Source: Actinacidiphila glaucinigra
GTDB lineage: Bacteria; Actinomycetota; Actinomycetes; Streptomycetales; Streptomycetaceae
DNA: 64,000 nucleotides
Assembly (NCBI RefSeq): GCF_900188405.1
Contig: NZ_FZOF01000020.1
Location: 62,001 to 126,000 of the forward strand
Direction of reading: 5' to 3'
The notes under the pieces are model-generated. The model was not told the origin of the DNA. It saw nothing but the letters and a program-made list of their open reading frames with translations, and made no database searches. This document shows, one piece after another, positions 44,882 through 54,700 of the stretch; the stretch's first letter is position 1; each line of letters begins with the position of its first letter. The translations under genes and the position numbers were made by a program.

Positions 44882-45231
44882 CGCAGACCCGCACCGGTGG
44901 CGAGGAGGACGTCTTCGCCGCGCTGGCCGACCCGATGCGGCGGCGCATCCTGGACGCCGTCGCCGAGCACGGTGACGCCACCGCCACCGTGCTCGCGGCC
45001 GAACTCCCCGTCTCCCGCCAGGCGATCGTCAAGCACCTCACCGTGCTCGACCGCGCCGGGCTCGTCGCGGGGCGGCGCGCGGGCCGCGAGATGCGGTACG
45101 CGGTACGGCCCGAACGGCTGGTCGCGGCGGCGCGGTGGATGGACCGCGTCGCCGCCCGCTGGGACGCGCGGCTGTCGGCCATCAAGCGCCTTGCGGAGGA
45201 GCCCGCTTCGCGGGACCCCGGTGTAACCTGA
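44878..45231 (+). CDS. ArsR-family transcriptional regulator
   Basis: A 117-residue winged-helix repressor. The helix-turn-helix is ALADPMRRRILDAVAEHG, then LPVSRQAIVKHLTVLDRAGL, followed by the wing GRRAGREMRYAV. No cysteine metal site is present, so it belongs to the non-metal ArsR group linked with SRPBCC proteins. The two upstream palindromes are its likely operators. Confidence 0.88.
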   Translation: MTQTRTGGEEDVFAALADPMRRRILDAVAEHGDATATVLAAELPVSRQAIVKHLTVLDRAGLVAGRRAGREMRYAVRPERLVAAARWMDRVAARWDARLSAIKRLAEEPASRDPGVT

Positions 45232-45236
45232 GCGCC

Positions 45237-45782
45237 GTGAACGGGGAGAGGCCGCCGGACAAGTTCTCCGGCCGCATCGGCGACGGCCGGATCAACTGGC
45301 AGGTGGGCCTGCTGCTCGTCGTGGTGAACGTGGTGCTGCTCGCGCTGGGCGTGGCCTCCACCTTCTGGTTCTTCGGTCAGGACATCGGCATCGCCGGGCT
45401 GTCCGTGGCGCTGCCCGCCATGAGCCTGTGCACCTTTCTGGTGCTTTTCACCGACTCCCGCGATGTGCGCACCGCCGTGATGTCCGCCTTCACGGTCCTC
45501 TACTTCGGCTTCGTCGCGGCCTCGTTCAACAACGAGGTCGCGCGGGCGATGGCCGACACGTCCGGCTTCCTCGACGACGTCTACGGCAGCTTCAACACCT
45601 TCATGATCGTGATGGTGGGCTTCTACTTCGGCGGCAAGACCGCGGAGAAGGTCGTGGAGAAGAAGCACGGCGCCGGGCAGGCCTCCGCCGCCGCCCCGCT
45701 TCCGGAGCCCGTCGGGAACGAGGGCGGCACCGTCACGCCCCTGCCCGCACCCGCCACGGCGCCGGACGGCGACCCGGCCTGA
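45237..45782 (+). CDS. Membrane protein of unknown function
   Basis: A 181-residue protein from GTG 45237, with TAACCT 7 nt upstream (leaderless). A short head is followed by hydrophobic helices at about residues 20-42 (VGLLLVVVNVVLLALGVAS), 50-70, 78-98 and 120-136. A Pro/Ala-rich cytoplasmic tail ends in GDPA. It does not match a family I recognise. It lies 5 bp after the ArsR gene, but its own -10 suggests separate transcription. The strong hairpin at 45815 follows. Confidence 0.7.
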   Translation: MNGERPPDKFSGRIGDGRINWQVGLLLVVVNVVLLALGVASTFWFFGQDIGIAGLSVALPAMSLCTFLVLFTDSRDVRTAVMSAFTVLYFGFVAASFNNEVARAMADTSGFLDDVYGSFNTFMIVMVGFYFGGKTAEKVVEKKHGAGQASAAAPLPEPVGNEGGTVTPLPAPATAPDGDPA

Positions 45783-45814
45783 CCTGCCGAGGCGCCGCTG
45801 CCGTAGCGCGCTCC

Positions 45815-45856
45815 CACGACGGAGCCCCCTGATCCTGGATCAGGGGCCCCGTCGTG
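45815..45856. terminator. Hairpin terminator
   Basis: Arms of about 19-20 nt (45815-45834 and 45838-45856) pair with one mismatch/bulge around a CTG loop, ending the plus-strand membrane-protein gene and facing the minus-strand I36 gene. Confidence 0.75.
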
Positions 45857-45932
45857 TTCGTTCCCGGATGGTGCGGTAAACCTGCCGGAGGGGGCGGCGG
45901 GGGTTCGACCGGAATTCTCCGGGCGGAAGGCT

Positions 45933-46388
45933 CTACAGAGCCTTGAAAGAGGACGTCACGTCGTTGAATTCGCCGGGATTGGCGAAAATCGAACCGTTGT
46001 TGTGGTAGACCGTGAGTGCCCGCTGCCGCAGGTCTGCGACCCTCCCGAGCGGCGGCACATTGATGTACCGTCCCTGGTATCCCGTGCTTTCGTACAGGCG
46101 AATCGTGTGTCCCGTATTGTTGATGACGGACGACACGGTGTCGTTTACCGCGTCATTGTTCTCGGGGTAGTGCGCATAGCGCAGATCGCTGTTCGAGACG
46201 CCGTTGCCCACGATGAAGCCTGCGCCGACGCCGGCCGGGAAATTGGTCTGGCTGTACAGGCAGAGGTATCCCGCCCGGCAGTTGTCGGCCGCGGACGCGG
46301 GGGTCGCCGAGAGCGTTGCGCCGGTCGCGGCAACGGCAAACGCGGCTGCGAGCACGCCCATTCTCTTCTTCGCGGTTTGTTTCCTCAA
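45933..46388 (-). CDS. Secreted peptidase-inhibitor family I36-type protein
   Basis: Up to 151 residues; TTG 46388 is the longest start, and ATG 46361 an alternative. The signal peptide (KKRMGVLAAAFAVAATGATL) is cut near ASA-AD. The mature domain CRAGYLCLYSQTNFPAG with aromatic/Asn-rich beta strands matches the I36 (SMI-like) family, which inhibits metalloproteases, and in some species is only a beta/gamma-crystallin-like fold. Its DNA is clearly less GC-rich than the neighbours, as is the upstream 130 bp, hinting at recent acquisition. Confidence 0.78.
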   Translation of the reverse strand: MRKQTAKKRMGVLAAAFAVAATGATLSATPASAADNCRAGYLCLYSQTNFPAGVGAGFIVGNGVSNSDLRYAHYPENNDAVNDTVSSVINNTGHTIRLYESTGYQGRYINVPPLGRVADLRQRALTVYHNNGSIFANPGEFNDVTSSFKAL

Positions 46389-46688
46389 GTAACTCGAGAG
46401 GCGGCCGGTGGATCCGGAAGCTCTGGTTTAAGAATAAACAACCTCGACGGGGAGTCAAATCGGCACTCATATGCAATTTGCTGTCACGCATATTCCGAAC
46501 AGTCCTGCCGATAAACGATTCCGCCGTCACCCGGTGGATCGCCGCCGGAGTCGCGCCGGCGCCAGCCCACGGTCCGCTCGGGCCCGCCGGCGGAGCCCGC
46601 GCGGTGAAGGGGCCGCCGAAGGGAGCGGGGGAGCGGGGTGCCATGATCGGGGCCTTGACGCCGTTCCGGATCCAAGGAGGCGGACCCC
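46389..46688. other. Intergenic region with unusually low GC
   Basis: The 300 bp between the I36 gene start and the PIG-L gene include an AT-rich section (about 46425-46535), out of line with the window. It should contain the I36 promoter and the PIG-L leader. I see no supported gene or palindrome. Confidence 0.45.
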
Positions 46689-47429
46689 GTGTCCGAGCAG
46701 CACCTCGACCCCATGCCGGAGGACTGGCAGCGGGCGCTCGCCGTCGTCGCCCACCCCGACGACCTGGAGTACGGTGCCGCCGCGGCCATCGCCCGCTGGA
46801 CGGAGGCCGGCCGCGAGATCGGCTACCTGCTGGCGACCCGCGGCGAGGCCGGCATCGACGGCATACCCCCCGAGGACGCGGCGCGCATACGGGAGGCCGA
46901 GCAGCGCGCGAGCGCGAAGGCGGTCGGCGTGGGCACCGTCGAGTTCCTCGAGCACCGCGACGGCGTCATCGAGGAGGGTCCGGCCCTGCGCCGCGACATC
47001 GCCGCCGCGATCCGCCGGCACCGCCCCGAGCTGCTGATCACGTTCAACCACCACGACACCTGGGGCGGCACGGTCTGGAACACCCCGGACCACCGCGCCG
47101 TCGGCCGGGCCGCCCTCGACGCCGCGGGTGACGCCGGCAACCGGTGGATCTTCCCCGAACTCACCCGGGACGAGGGCCTGGAACCCTGGGGCGGTATCCG
47201 CTGGATGGCCGTCGCGGGATCGCCGTACCCCACGCACGCGGTCGAGGTCGGCGACACCGACGTCGAGCGGGCCGTCGCGTCCCTCGCCGAGCACCAGGCG
47301 TACATCCGTGCGCTGAGCGACCAGGAACCGGCCGACTACGCGCGCGAATTCCTCGGTCGCACCATGGACCTCGCGGCGCGGGGCTTCGGGGACCGTCCGG
47401 CGGTGGCGTTCCAGCTCTACCCGCGGTAG
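46689..47429 (+). CDS. PIG-L family deacetylase
   Basis: A 246-residue enzyme; GTG 46689 follows AAGGAGG. Zinc-binding AHPDDLEYG (about residues 20-28) and the later HHDTWGGTVWNTPDH (with the third metal His) are canonical for LmbE/PIG-L proteins such as MshB and Mca. These hydrolyse N-acyl-glucosamine conjugates. The substrate is not visible from context: mycothiol-type conjugate, antibiotic or sugar. Confidence 0.88.
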   Translation: MSEQHLDPMPEDWQRALAVVAHPDDLEYGAAAAIARWTEAGREIGYLLATRGEAGIDGIPPEDAARIREAEQRASAKAVGVGTVEFLEHRDGVIEEGPALRRDIAAAIRRHRPELLITFNHHDTWGGTVWNTPDHRAVGRAALDAAGDAGNRWIFPELTRDEGLEPWGGIRWMAVAGSPYPTHAVEVGDTDVERAVASLAEHQAYIRALSDQEPADYAREFLGRTMDLAARGFGDRPAVAFQLYPR

Positions 47430-47460
47430 CGGCCGGCCGGAGCGGCCGGGCCCGCCCGCC

Positions 47461-47697
47461 TCAGCCGGGGACGAGCAGGTCGATCCCGTACGCCGCCACC
47501 GCCAGGCACGCCGCGAAGCACACGGCCGCCACGGCCAGGGCCGCCTTCTCCTGCCCGTCCCGCGGCTGCCCGTCGCGCGGGCCGCTGCCGGCGCGGCCCC
47601 ACGCGGCGACGCCCAGCGAGAACATCACCACGACGGCGATCGTGATGCCGAGGCTGGCCCCGAACACGCTGCCGAGGTTGCCCCACTTGATGTCCAT
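47461..47697 (-). CDS. Small membrane protein downstream of the phosphate transporter
   Basis: A 78-residue protein with two helices (GASLGITIAVVVMFSLGVAAWG and AALAVAAVCFAACLAVAAYGI, each about 20 residues) and a polar middle loop. It follows the Pit gene by 19 bp on the same strand and may be its accessory. The family is not recognised. Confidence 0.7.
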   Translation of the reverse strand: MDIKWGNLGSVFGASLGITIAVVVMFSLGVAAWGRAGSGPRDGQPRDGQEKAALAVAAVCFAACLAVAAYGIDLLVPG

Positions 47698-47716
47698 GCG
47701 GATCCCCTCCTCACCG

Positions 47717-48862
47717 CTACCGGGCCGACTGGCCGGCGGGGCTCGGCTCCGGCGCGCCGGGCCGCGTGTCGTTGACGTTGTCCGCGTTCACCGGGCGGCG
47801 CCGCGAAAGCAGGTAGAAGCCCGCCGCGGCGGCGACCGCCACACCCGCCACCAGTGCGACGCCCAGGTCGCCGTGGTCCGCGACCCAGGCCGCCACTCCG
47901 CCCACGGCCGCCGCCGCGGGCAGCGTCAGCACCCAGGACACCGCGATCCGCCCGGCGACTCCCCAGCGCACGTGGGCGAGTTTGCGGCCCAGGCCGGCGC
48001 CCAGGATGCTGCCGGTGCAGACCTGGGTGGTGGAGAGCGCGAAGCCCATGTGCGAGGAGGCGAGGATCACGGAGGTCGCGCTGGTCTCCGCGGCGAAGCC
48101 CTGCGGGGTCTGGATGTCGGTCAGCCCCTTGCCCATGGTGCGGATGATCCGCCAGCCGCCCACGTACGTGCCGAGCGCGATCGCCAGCCCGGCGCTCAGC
48201 ACCACCCACCACGGCGGGCCGGAACCGGGCGCGAGCAGGCCCCCCGAGATGAGCGTCAGCGTGATGACCCCCATCGTCTTCTGGGCGTCGTTGGTGCCGT
48301 GGGCGAGCGCCACGAGCGAGGCGGAGCCGACCTGGCCGGCCCGGAAGCCCCGCTTCACCTTGTCGCGCCGGGTCCGTCTGGTGATCACGTAGGCCAGGTA
48401 GGTGGCCAGCATCGCCACCACGCAGGCCACGACCGGTGAGGCGACCGCCGGGATGACGATCTTCTCCAGGACCTCGCCCGCGTTGACGGCGGACATGCCC
48501 GCGCCCACCCAGACCGCGCCGATGAGCCCGCCGAACAGCGCGTGCGAGGAACTGGAGGGCAGGCCGAGCAGCCAGGTGACGAGGTTCCACAGGATGGCCC
48601 CCACCAGCCCGGCGAAGATCATCACGGCGGACACCCTGGCGTCGTCGACGATGCCGTTGGAGATGGTCTTGGCGACCTCGGTGGACAGGAAGGCGCCCAG
48701 CAGGTTCAGCACGCCGGCCACGGCCACGGCCACCCGGGGCGCGAGCGCGCCCGTGGCGATCGACGTCGCCATGGAGTTGGCCGTGTCGTGGAAGCCGTTG
48801 GTGAAGTCGAAGGCGAGCGCCGTGACGATGACGACGACGATGAGAAAGGAGACAGTGCCCAC
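47717..48862 (-). CDS. pit: Low-affinity inorganic phosphate transporter (Pit family)
   Basis: A 381-residue membrane protein. The PHO4 signature repeats are FDFTNGFHDTANSMATSIAT near the N-terminus and VALAHGTNDAQKTMGVITL near residue 185, with GxN-type helices between. It should import metal-phosphate complexes with protons. No repeated PHO-box direct repeats are seen upstream (only a single GTTCACC), so PhoP control is not evident. Confidence 0.92.
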   Translation of the reverse strand: MGTVSFLIVVVIVTALAFDFTNGFHDTANSMATSIATGALAPRVAVAVAGVLNLLGAFLSTEVAKTISNGIVDDARVSAVMIFAGLVGAILWNLVTWLLGLPSSSSHALFGGLIGAVWVGAGMSAVNAGEVLEKIVIPAVASPVVACVVAMLATYLAYVITRRTRRDKVKRGFRAGQVGSASLVALAHGTNDAQKTMGVITLTLISGGLLAPGSGPPWWVVLSAGLAIALGTYVGGWRIIRTMGKGLTDIQTPQGFAAETSATSVILASSHMGFALSTTQVCTGSILGAGLGRKLAHVRWGVAGRIAVSWVLTLPAAAAVGGVAAWVADHGDLGVALVAGVAVAAAAGFYLLSRRRPVNADNVNDTRPGAPEPSPAGQSAR

Positions 48863-49038
48863 CGCGTACCTCCCACCCGGGTGCGGTGCGGTTCACCAGG
48901 CCCTCCGTACGGATGGCGGCTCGGGATTCCAGGCTAGGCGACGTGCCGGTGGTCCGCATCGCGCGGCCCGCCGCCGGGGTCGGACCGGGGCAAAACCCGT
49001 GGCGCGACGGCGGACGCGGTGGGCAGGATGCCCGCATC

Positions 49039-49654
49039 ATGGAGAACACCGAGATGCCGCGCCGGATGATCAGGGCCGCGCACACCGACGACACCGTGAC
49101 GGTCTATCAGGCGTACCGCCCCGGGATCGGTGATCACGCCGCACTCCACGGCCGCTTCCCGGAGAGCTGGAGCCGCTCCCGGATGACGTGGATCAAGCCG
49201 TCCTTCCTGTGGATGATGTACCGCAGCGGCTGGGGCCGTAAGGAGGGGCAGGAGCGGGTGCCGCGACGGCTTCGACTCGGCGCTCCGCCGGGCCTGCCTG
49301 TCGCACTTCGACCGCTCGGTGTACCCCGACCGCGAGACCTGGGCCGAGCGCGTGCGCAGCACGCAGGTCCGCGTCCAGTGGGACCCGGAGCGCGACCTCT
49401 TTCTGCGTCCGCTGCCGTACCGCTCGCTGCAGCTCGGGCTCACCGGACGGGCGACGCGCGACTACGCCGACCACTGGATCGTCGGGATCCGGGACGTCAC
49501 CGGGCTCGCCCACCGCGTCCACGAGCTCGTGCGCTCCGGGGACCGCGAGGCCGCCGCGGCACTCCTGCCGCGGGAGCGGCCCTATCCCCTCGACGCGCAG
49601 ACCGCCGCCGTGATCGGCGCGACGACGGAGCCTAGCGACCGTCCAGCTCCGTGA
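49039..49654 (+). pseudogene. Frameshifted DUF4291-family gene
   Basis: Two overlapping frames reconstruct one protein. From ATG 49039 the first frame reads EMPRRMIRAAHTDDTVTVYQ through WMMYRSGWGRKEGQERV (to about 49260). The second frame continues DGFDSALRRACLSHFDRSVY through GRATRDYADHWIVGIRDVTG to the stop at 49654. A short stretch at the junction seems lost together with the frame. DUF4291 proteins are of unknown function. The tail overlaps the convergent YjbR gene by 23 bp. A sequencing error is the main alternative. Confidence 0.75.
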
Positions 49655-50009
49655 CGAGCCGCTTCGGGGCGACCACGCGGTAGCTCTCCTCGACCCAGTC
49701 GCACAGCACCTCCACGGCGGGTGCGTCCCCGGTGAGGGGGACGGAGACCCAGCCTGCCCTGCCGAGGCCGTAGCCGGAGGGCTGGGCGCCGGGCACCGAC
49801 AGGGCGTGCTCGTGCAGCTGGGGGTCCCTGAGCTTGACGTTGATGCCGGGCGGGTGACTTCCGTCGCCGACGCCGAGGAAGACGAAGACCTTCTTGTTGA
49901 CCTTGACGACGCTCTCGCCCCAGGGGAACTCCTCGCCCGCGCCGGGCAGCGTGAGCGCGAAGGCGCGTACCTTCGCGCGCACGGCGAGCGGGTCGTGGTC
50001 GTTGGTCAC
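49632..50009 (-). CDS. MmcQ/YjbR-family protein
   Basis: A 125-residue protein of the MmcQ/YjbR fold: LPGAGEEFPWGESVVKVNKK, FVFLGVGDGSHPPGINVKL and the closing SYRVVAPKRLVTELD. The family has a double-wing DNA-binding-like fold but unproven function. Normal length, and convergent with the DUF4291 remnant. Confidence 0.85.
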   Translation of the reverse strand: MTNDHDPLAVRAKVRAFALTLPGAGEEFPWGESVVKVNKKVFVFLGVGDGSHPPGINVKLRDPQLHEHALSVPGAQPSGYGLGRAGWVSVPLTGDAPAVEVLCDWVEESYRVVAPKRLVTELDGR

Positions 50010-50144
50010 GGGGCCTCCCGGGCGGACGCGGACGGCGGTCGACGGGCACGCGTACGCCCGATGGTAGGCCGGTGCCGGCCCCGTCCCCGGGCATGCGGGC
50101 CCCGCGACGCGCGGGGCGCCGCGAGGCCGGTCGTACCGTCCGGC

Positions 50145-51500
50145 TCAGGAGCAGTACTGCGCCTGCTTGCCGATGGCGCGGTACATGCAGTCCGCGTTCT
50201 CCAGGAGCAGCAGCACCGCCTCGCGGTTGCGGCTGGTCTGGGCGGGGATCACCTCGTCGGGCGGGTAGAAGCCCGAGGAGCCGTTCGGGCCGGGGTACAT
50301 CTCGAAGGTGTACGCCCAGACCCCTTGGTTCGCCCAGAGCCAGTCGATGATCGATCCGTCGGTGATGTAGAGGTCGCTGGACTGTTCCGGGGTGTAGCCG
50401 TTGGTGGCCGCCATGGTGCGGCCGAACGTGGCGAAGGTGTTGTACTGGTCGGCCGTCATGCCGGTGGTGGTGTTCGCGGTGGTGTAGCCGAAGGGCCACA
50501 GCACGAGCTGGCTGTAGGTGTGGAAGTCGATGCCCGCGGTGATCTGCTGCCTGCCGCCGACGACCCTGCCGCGTACGAAGTCCGCGACGAGCCTGACCTC
50601 GGGCGCGGACTCGGCGGACGCGCCCCGGTAGGTCTCGCTCGACTTGGTGCCCGAGGAGCCGCCGCAGCAGCCCCAGCGGTAGTTCCAGTTGCGGTTGAGG
50701 TCGGTGCCCACGGCCGAGGAGCCGGAGTTGGGCTGGCGGTTCTTGCGCCAGCTGCGGTAGGAGCCGGTCGCGATGTCGTACTCGCCGCCGTCCGGGTTGA
50801 GGTCCGGGATGATCCAGATCTCGCGGGAGTCGACGATCCCGGCGATGCGGCTGTCGGTCGCGTAGCCGTCGCCGAACTGGTGCAGCAGGTAGAGCGCCAT
50901 CTCGACGGTGAGGTGCTCACGGGCGTGCTGGTGGTGGGTGAAGAGCACCTCGGGCTCGGCCTCGTCGGTGCCGACGTTGTCGCTGATCTTGACGGCGACG
51001 ATGTTCCGTCCGCTGTAGGAGGTCCCGATGACCTGCTGCCGCATGATGGCGGGGTGTGCGGCGACCAGGGCGTTGATGTCCGCGGTCATCTCCGCGTAGT
51101 TGTGGTAACCGGAGTCGGAGCCGGGGAAGTCCAGCACCGAGGCGTCGCCTTCGGTGCCGCGGCCGGCGGCGCTCGCCGCGGGCGGGGCGGGGAGTGCGGT
51201 GAGGCGGTAGCCCGCGGAGCGCAGCGCGGCGGCCTGGGCGGCGTTCGCGGTGACGACGGTGGAGTGGCTGCGGGCCGCGTCGATCGACACGCCGTGCGCG
51301 GCGAGCGCCGTACGGGCGGCGACGGTGCCGGCGCCGGCCACCTCGTACTGCCGGACGACTTCGTCGGCGGCGGCCGCGACGGGACGGCCGTCCGCGGTGG
51401 ACGGCGAGGCGTCGGCCTGTACGGCGAGCGAGGTGGCGAGGGCGCAGGCGAGCAGCGCGGCGGTGACCGTCGCCCGTCTGCCGGTCCTGGGGATGCGCAT
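50145..51500 (-). CDS. Secreted zinc carboxypeptidase (M14)
   Basis: A 451-residue protein from ATG 51500. Signal peptide at residues 1-32 (GRRATVTAALLACALATSL). An N-terminal propeptide (about 33-120) precedes the M14 domain. Zinc ligands are in HHQHAREHLTVEM (His, Glu), and DIDFHTY-type residues (AGIDFHTYSQLVLWP) give the third His. Substrate residues lie in GTDLNRNWNYRW, and the catalytic Glu in VWAYTFEMYPG. The layout matches the Streptomyces griseus carboxypeptidase type, secreted for protein digestion. Confidence 0.92.
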   Translation of the reverse strand: MRIPRTGRRATVTAALLACALATSLAVQADASPSTADGRPVAAAADEVVRQYEVAGAGTVAARTALAAHGVSIDAARSHSTVVTANAAQAAALRSAGYRLTALPAPPAASAAGRGTEGDASVLDFPGSDSGYHNYAEMTADINALVAAHPAIMRQQVIGTSYSGRNIVAVKISDNVGTDEAEPEVLFTHHQHAREHLTVEMALYLLHQFGDGYATDSRIAGIVDSREIWIIPDLNPDGGEYDIATGSYRSWRKNRQPNSGSSAVGTDLNRNWNYRWGCCGGSSGTKSSETYRGASAESAPEVRLVADFVRGRVVGGRQQITAGIDFHTYSQLVLWPFGYTTANTTTGMTADQYNTFATFGRTMAATNGYTPEQSSDLYITDGSIIDWLWANQGVWAYTFEMYPGPNGSSGFYPPDEVIPAQTSRNREAVLLLLENADCMYRAIGKQAQYCS

Positions 51501-51617
51501 GGTCGTCCTCCTGGGTGTGGGGGTGGCGCAGGAGTTCGAACCGATCGTGCGGGCATGGCATGCGCGCGTCAAGGCGGAATGCGTGCTTCGCTTGCGAACG
51601 CCCGGAATCCTCCGCCG

Positions 51618-51622
51618 GATTG
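51618..51622. repeat. Target-site duplication GATTG, left copy
   Basis: GATTG directly precedes the left terminal repeat; the same five bases follow the right repeat at 58978-58982. Five bases is the Tn3-family duplication length. Confidence 0.85.
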
Positions 51623-51667
51623 CGGGTGTGAGTAGTTGAGGTACAGGAAATCCCGGTGAGAACGATC
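51623..51667 (+). repeat. Left terminal inverted repeat of the transposon
   Basis: Starts CGGGTGTGAGTAGTTG and ends near GAACGATC. Mismatched with the right repeat at 7 of 45 positions, mostly in the inner half. Confidence 0.88.
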
Positions 51668-51755
51668 ATGGTCGTCTAGCGCACGTGATCGGATTGGTGT
51701 GGGGGTTCGGAGGAAGATCCTCGATCGCTGCCGGGGCATGGCTACCGTCCGCCGC

Positions 51756-54700
51756 ATGCCGGTGGAATTCTTAACTGATGAGCACGCCGAGGCGTACGGG
51801 ACGTTCACCGAGGTGCCCACGCGTCCGGAGCTGGAGCGGTTCTTCTTCCTCGACGATGACGACCGCGACCTGATCGCGCTGCGTCGTATGGACGCGCACC
51901 GGCTGGGGATGGCGGTGCAGATCGGCACGGTCCGCTACGTCGGCCGATTCCTGGGTGAGGACCCGCTGGCGGTGCCGTGGGAGGTTGTGGAGTACCTGGC
52001 CGGGCAGCTCGGCATCGAGGACGCCTCGTGTGTGAAGCGGTATCCGGAGCGCCGGTCGACGGTGTATGAGCACGCGGCGGAGATCCAGGAGCGGTTCAGC
52101 TATCGGGACCTCAACGACCGCAGGTGGGGCCGGGAGTTCCGCAGTTTCCTGTACGGGCGGGCGTGGACGCACGCTGAGGGGCCGGTGGCGCTGTTCAACC
52201 ACGCGGTGACGTGGCTGCGCCGGCGCCGGGTGCTGCTGCCGGGTGTCTCGGTGCTGGCCCGGCAGGTGTCGGAGGCCCGTACGGCGGCCGAGCGACGCCT
52301 GTACGAGGCGGTGGCACGGGCCGCAGACCGGGCCGACCCGCAGCTTGCGCCCGCGCTGGCGGCGCTGCTGGAGGTGCCGGAGGGCAGGCGGGTCTCGGAG
52401 CTGGAGCGGCTGCGCACGCCGCCGGTGAAGACGACGGGCACCGCGATGGTGCGGGCCATGGAACGGGTGGAGGAGATCTCCGCCTTCGCCCTAGGGCGGG
52501 TGAACCTGTCCCGGGTGCCGGTGAACCGGCTCTCCACGCTGGCCCGGTACGGGCAGCTGAGCAAGGCGCAGACGATCGAGCGGGCACCGGAACCGCGACG
52601 CACGGCCTTGTTGACGGCGGTGGTGCGCCAGCTGGAGGCGCAGGCGGTCGACGACGCCCTCGACCTGTTCGCGCTGCTGATGGCGACCCGGCTGATCAGC
52701 CCCGCCCGCCGGGCGTCGGACCGGGACCGGTTGGCGATGCTGCCGCAGCTGGAGAAGGCGGCCCGCGTCCTGGCGAAGGCGTCGAAGATCCTCACCGAAG
52801 AGCTGGACCTGGTCGCCGAGGCCGGGACGGACCTGGACGTCGCCGCGCTGTGGGCGGCGGTGGAGGAGGCCGTGCCGCGTACGGCGGTGGCCGGGGCGGT
52901 CGCGACCGTCGAGGCCCTGGTGCCGGAGGACGACGGGTCAGCCGAGGCGGCGATGCGCGAGAAGCTCGCGCTGCGCTACAACACGGTGCGCCCGTTCCTG
53001 TCCCTGCTGGGCGAGTCCGATGCACTGGACGCCGCCCCCGCCGGGCGGCGCATCCTCAAGGCGGTGCGCCGTCTGCCCGCGCTCTCGCGCCGCCGGGTCA
53101 AGGACCGGCCGCTGCTTCCCCGCGAGGTCGACGCCGAGCTGGTGCCGGCGATGTGGAAGCGGGCGGTGTTCTCCAACGCCAAGCTGCTGCAGGGCGCGGT
53201 CGACCGCGACGCGTACGTGGTGTGCGTTCTGGAGCAGCTGCACCGCGCCCTGAACCGGCGCGACGTGTTCGCCTCCCCGTCCAACCGGTGGGCGGACCCG
53301 CGCGCGAGGCTGCTGGCCGGGCCGCGGTGGGAGGCGATGAGCGCGGACGTGCTCGCGGGCCTGAGCCTGTCCGAGGACGTCGGCGAGCACCTGGACCAGC
53401 TCACCCGGGGGCTGGATGCGGCCTGGCGGCAGATGGCCGACCGGCTCGCCGAGGCCGGGGATGAGGCGAAGGTGGAGATCGTCGTCCCCGAGGGCGGCGG
53501 CCGGGCCAGGCTGTCGGTGGACAAGCTGGGCGCGGTGGGCGAGCCGGAGTCGCTGACCTGGCTGAGGACCACCACGGAGGCGATGCTCCCCAGGATCGAC
53601 CTGCCGGACCTGCTGTTCGAGGTCCATTCCTGGACCGGGTTCCTCGACGCCTTCAAGCACGTCTCCGAGAGGCCCACCCGCATGGAGGGGCTGCTCGTCT
53701 CCCTGGTCGCGCTGCTGGTCTCGGAGAGCTGCAACATCGGGTTGACCCCGGTCATCGACCCGGAGAACGAGGCGCTGGCCCGCTCGCGGCTGTCCCACGT
53801 CGACCAGAACTACCTGCGCGCGGACACCATCGCCGCGGCGAACGCCGCGCTCATCACCGCCCAGGCCCGCATCGAGCTGGCCCAGATGTGGGGCGGCGGG
53901 CTGCTCGCCTCCGTCGACGGCCTGCGCTTCGTCGTCCCCGTCAAAAGCATCAACACCGCGCCCTCGCCCAAATATTACGGGTACAAACGGGGCCTGACCT
54001 GGCTAAACGCCGTCAATGACCAGGTCGCTGGGATCGGCGCTATGGTCGTGCGCGGCACCCCGCGCGACAGCCTGTACACGCTGGACACCCTCCTCAACCT
54101 TGACGGCGGGGTGAAGCCGGAGATGGTGGCGACCGACAACGCCTCGTACTCGGACATGGCGTTCGGCCTGTACAAGATGCTCGGCTTCCGCTTCGCCCCG
54201 CGTTTCCGCGACCTTGCCGACCAGCGGTTCTGGCGGGCCGACCTGCCCGACGGCGAGGCGCCGGCTGCCGGGTACGGGCCGCTGGAGGCCATCGCTCGCA
54301 ACAAGGTCAACCTGAAGCGCATCGAGACGCACTGGCCGGACATGCTCCGGGTCGCCGGATCTCTCATCACCAACCAGGTCCGCGCCTACGACCTGCTGCG
54401 GATGTTCGGCCGCGAGGGCCACCCCACCCCGCTCGGTGCCGCGTTCGCCGAGTACGGCCGCATCGACAAGACCATGCACCTGCTCGCCCTGGTCGACCCG
54501 GTCGACGACACCTACCGGCGCCTGATGAACCGGCAGCTCACCGTGCAGGAGTCCCGCCACCGCCTCGCCCGCGCGATCTGTCATGGAGGCCGGGGCCAGA
54601 TCCGGCAGGCGTACCGCGACGGGCAGGAGGACCAGTTGGCCAGTCTGGGACTCGTCCTCAACGCCGTGGTCCTGTGGAACACCCGCTACCTGGATGCCGC

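Noticed and set aside
48886..48900. Possible PHO box (GTTCACC) near the Pit transporter
   Set aside because: Only a single heptamer; PhoP sites need at least two direct repeats at 11-bp spacing.
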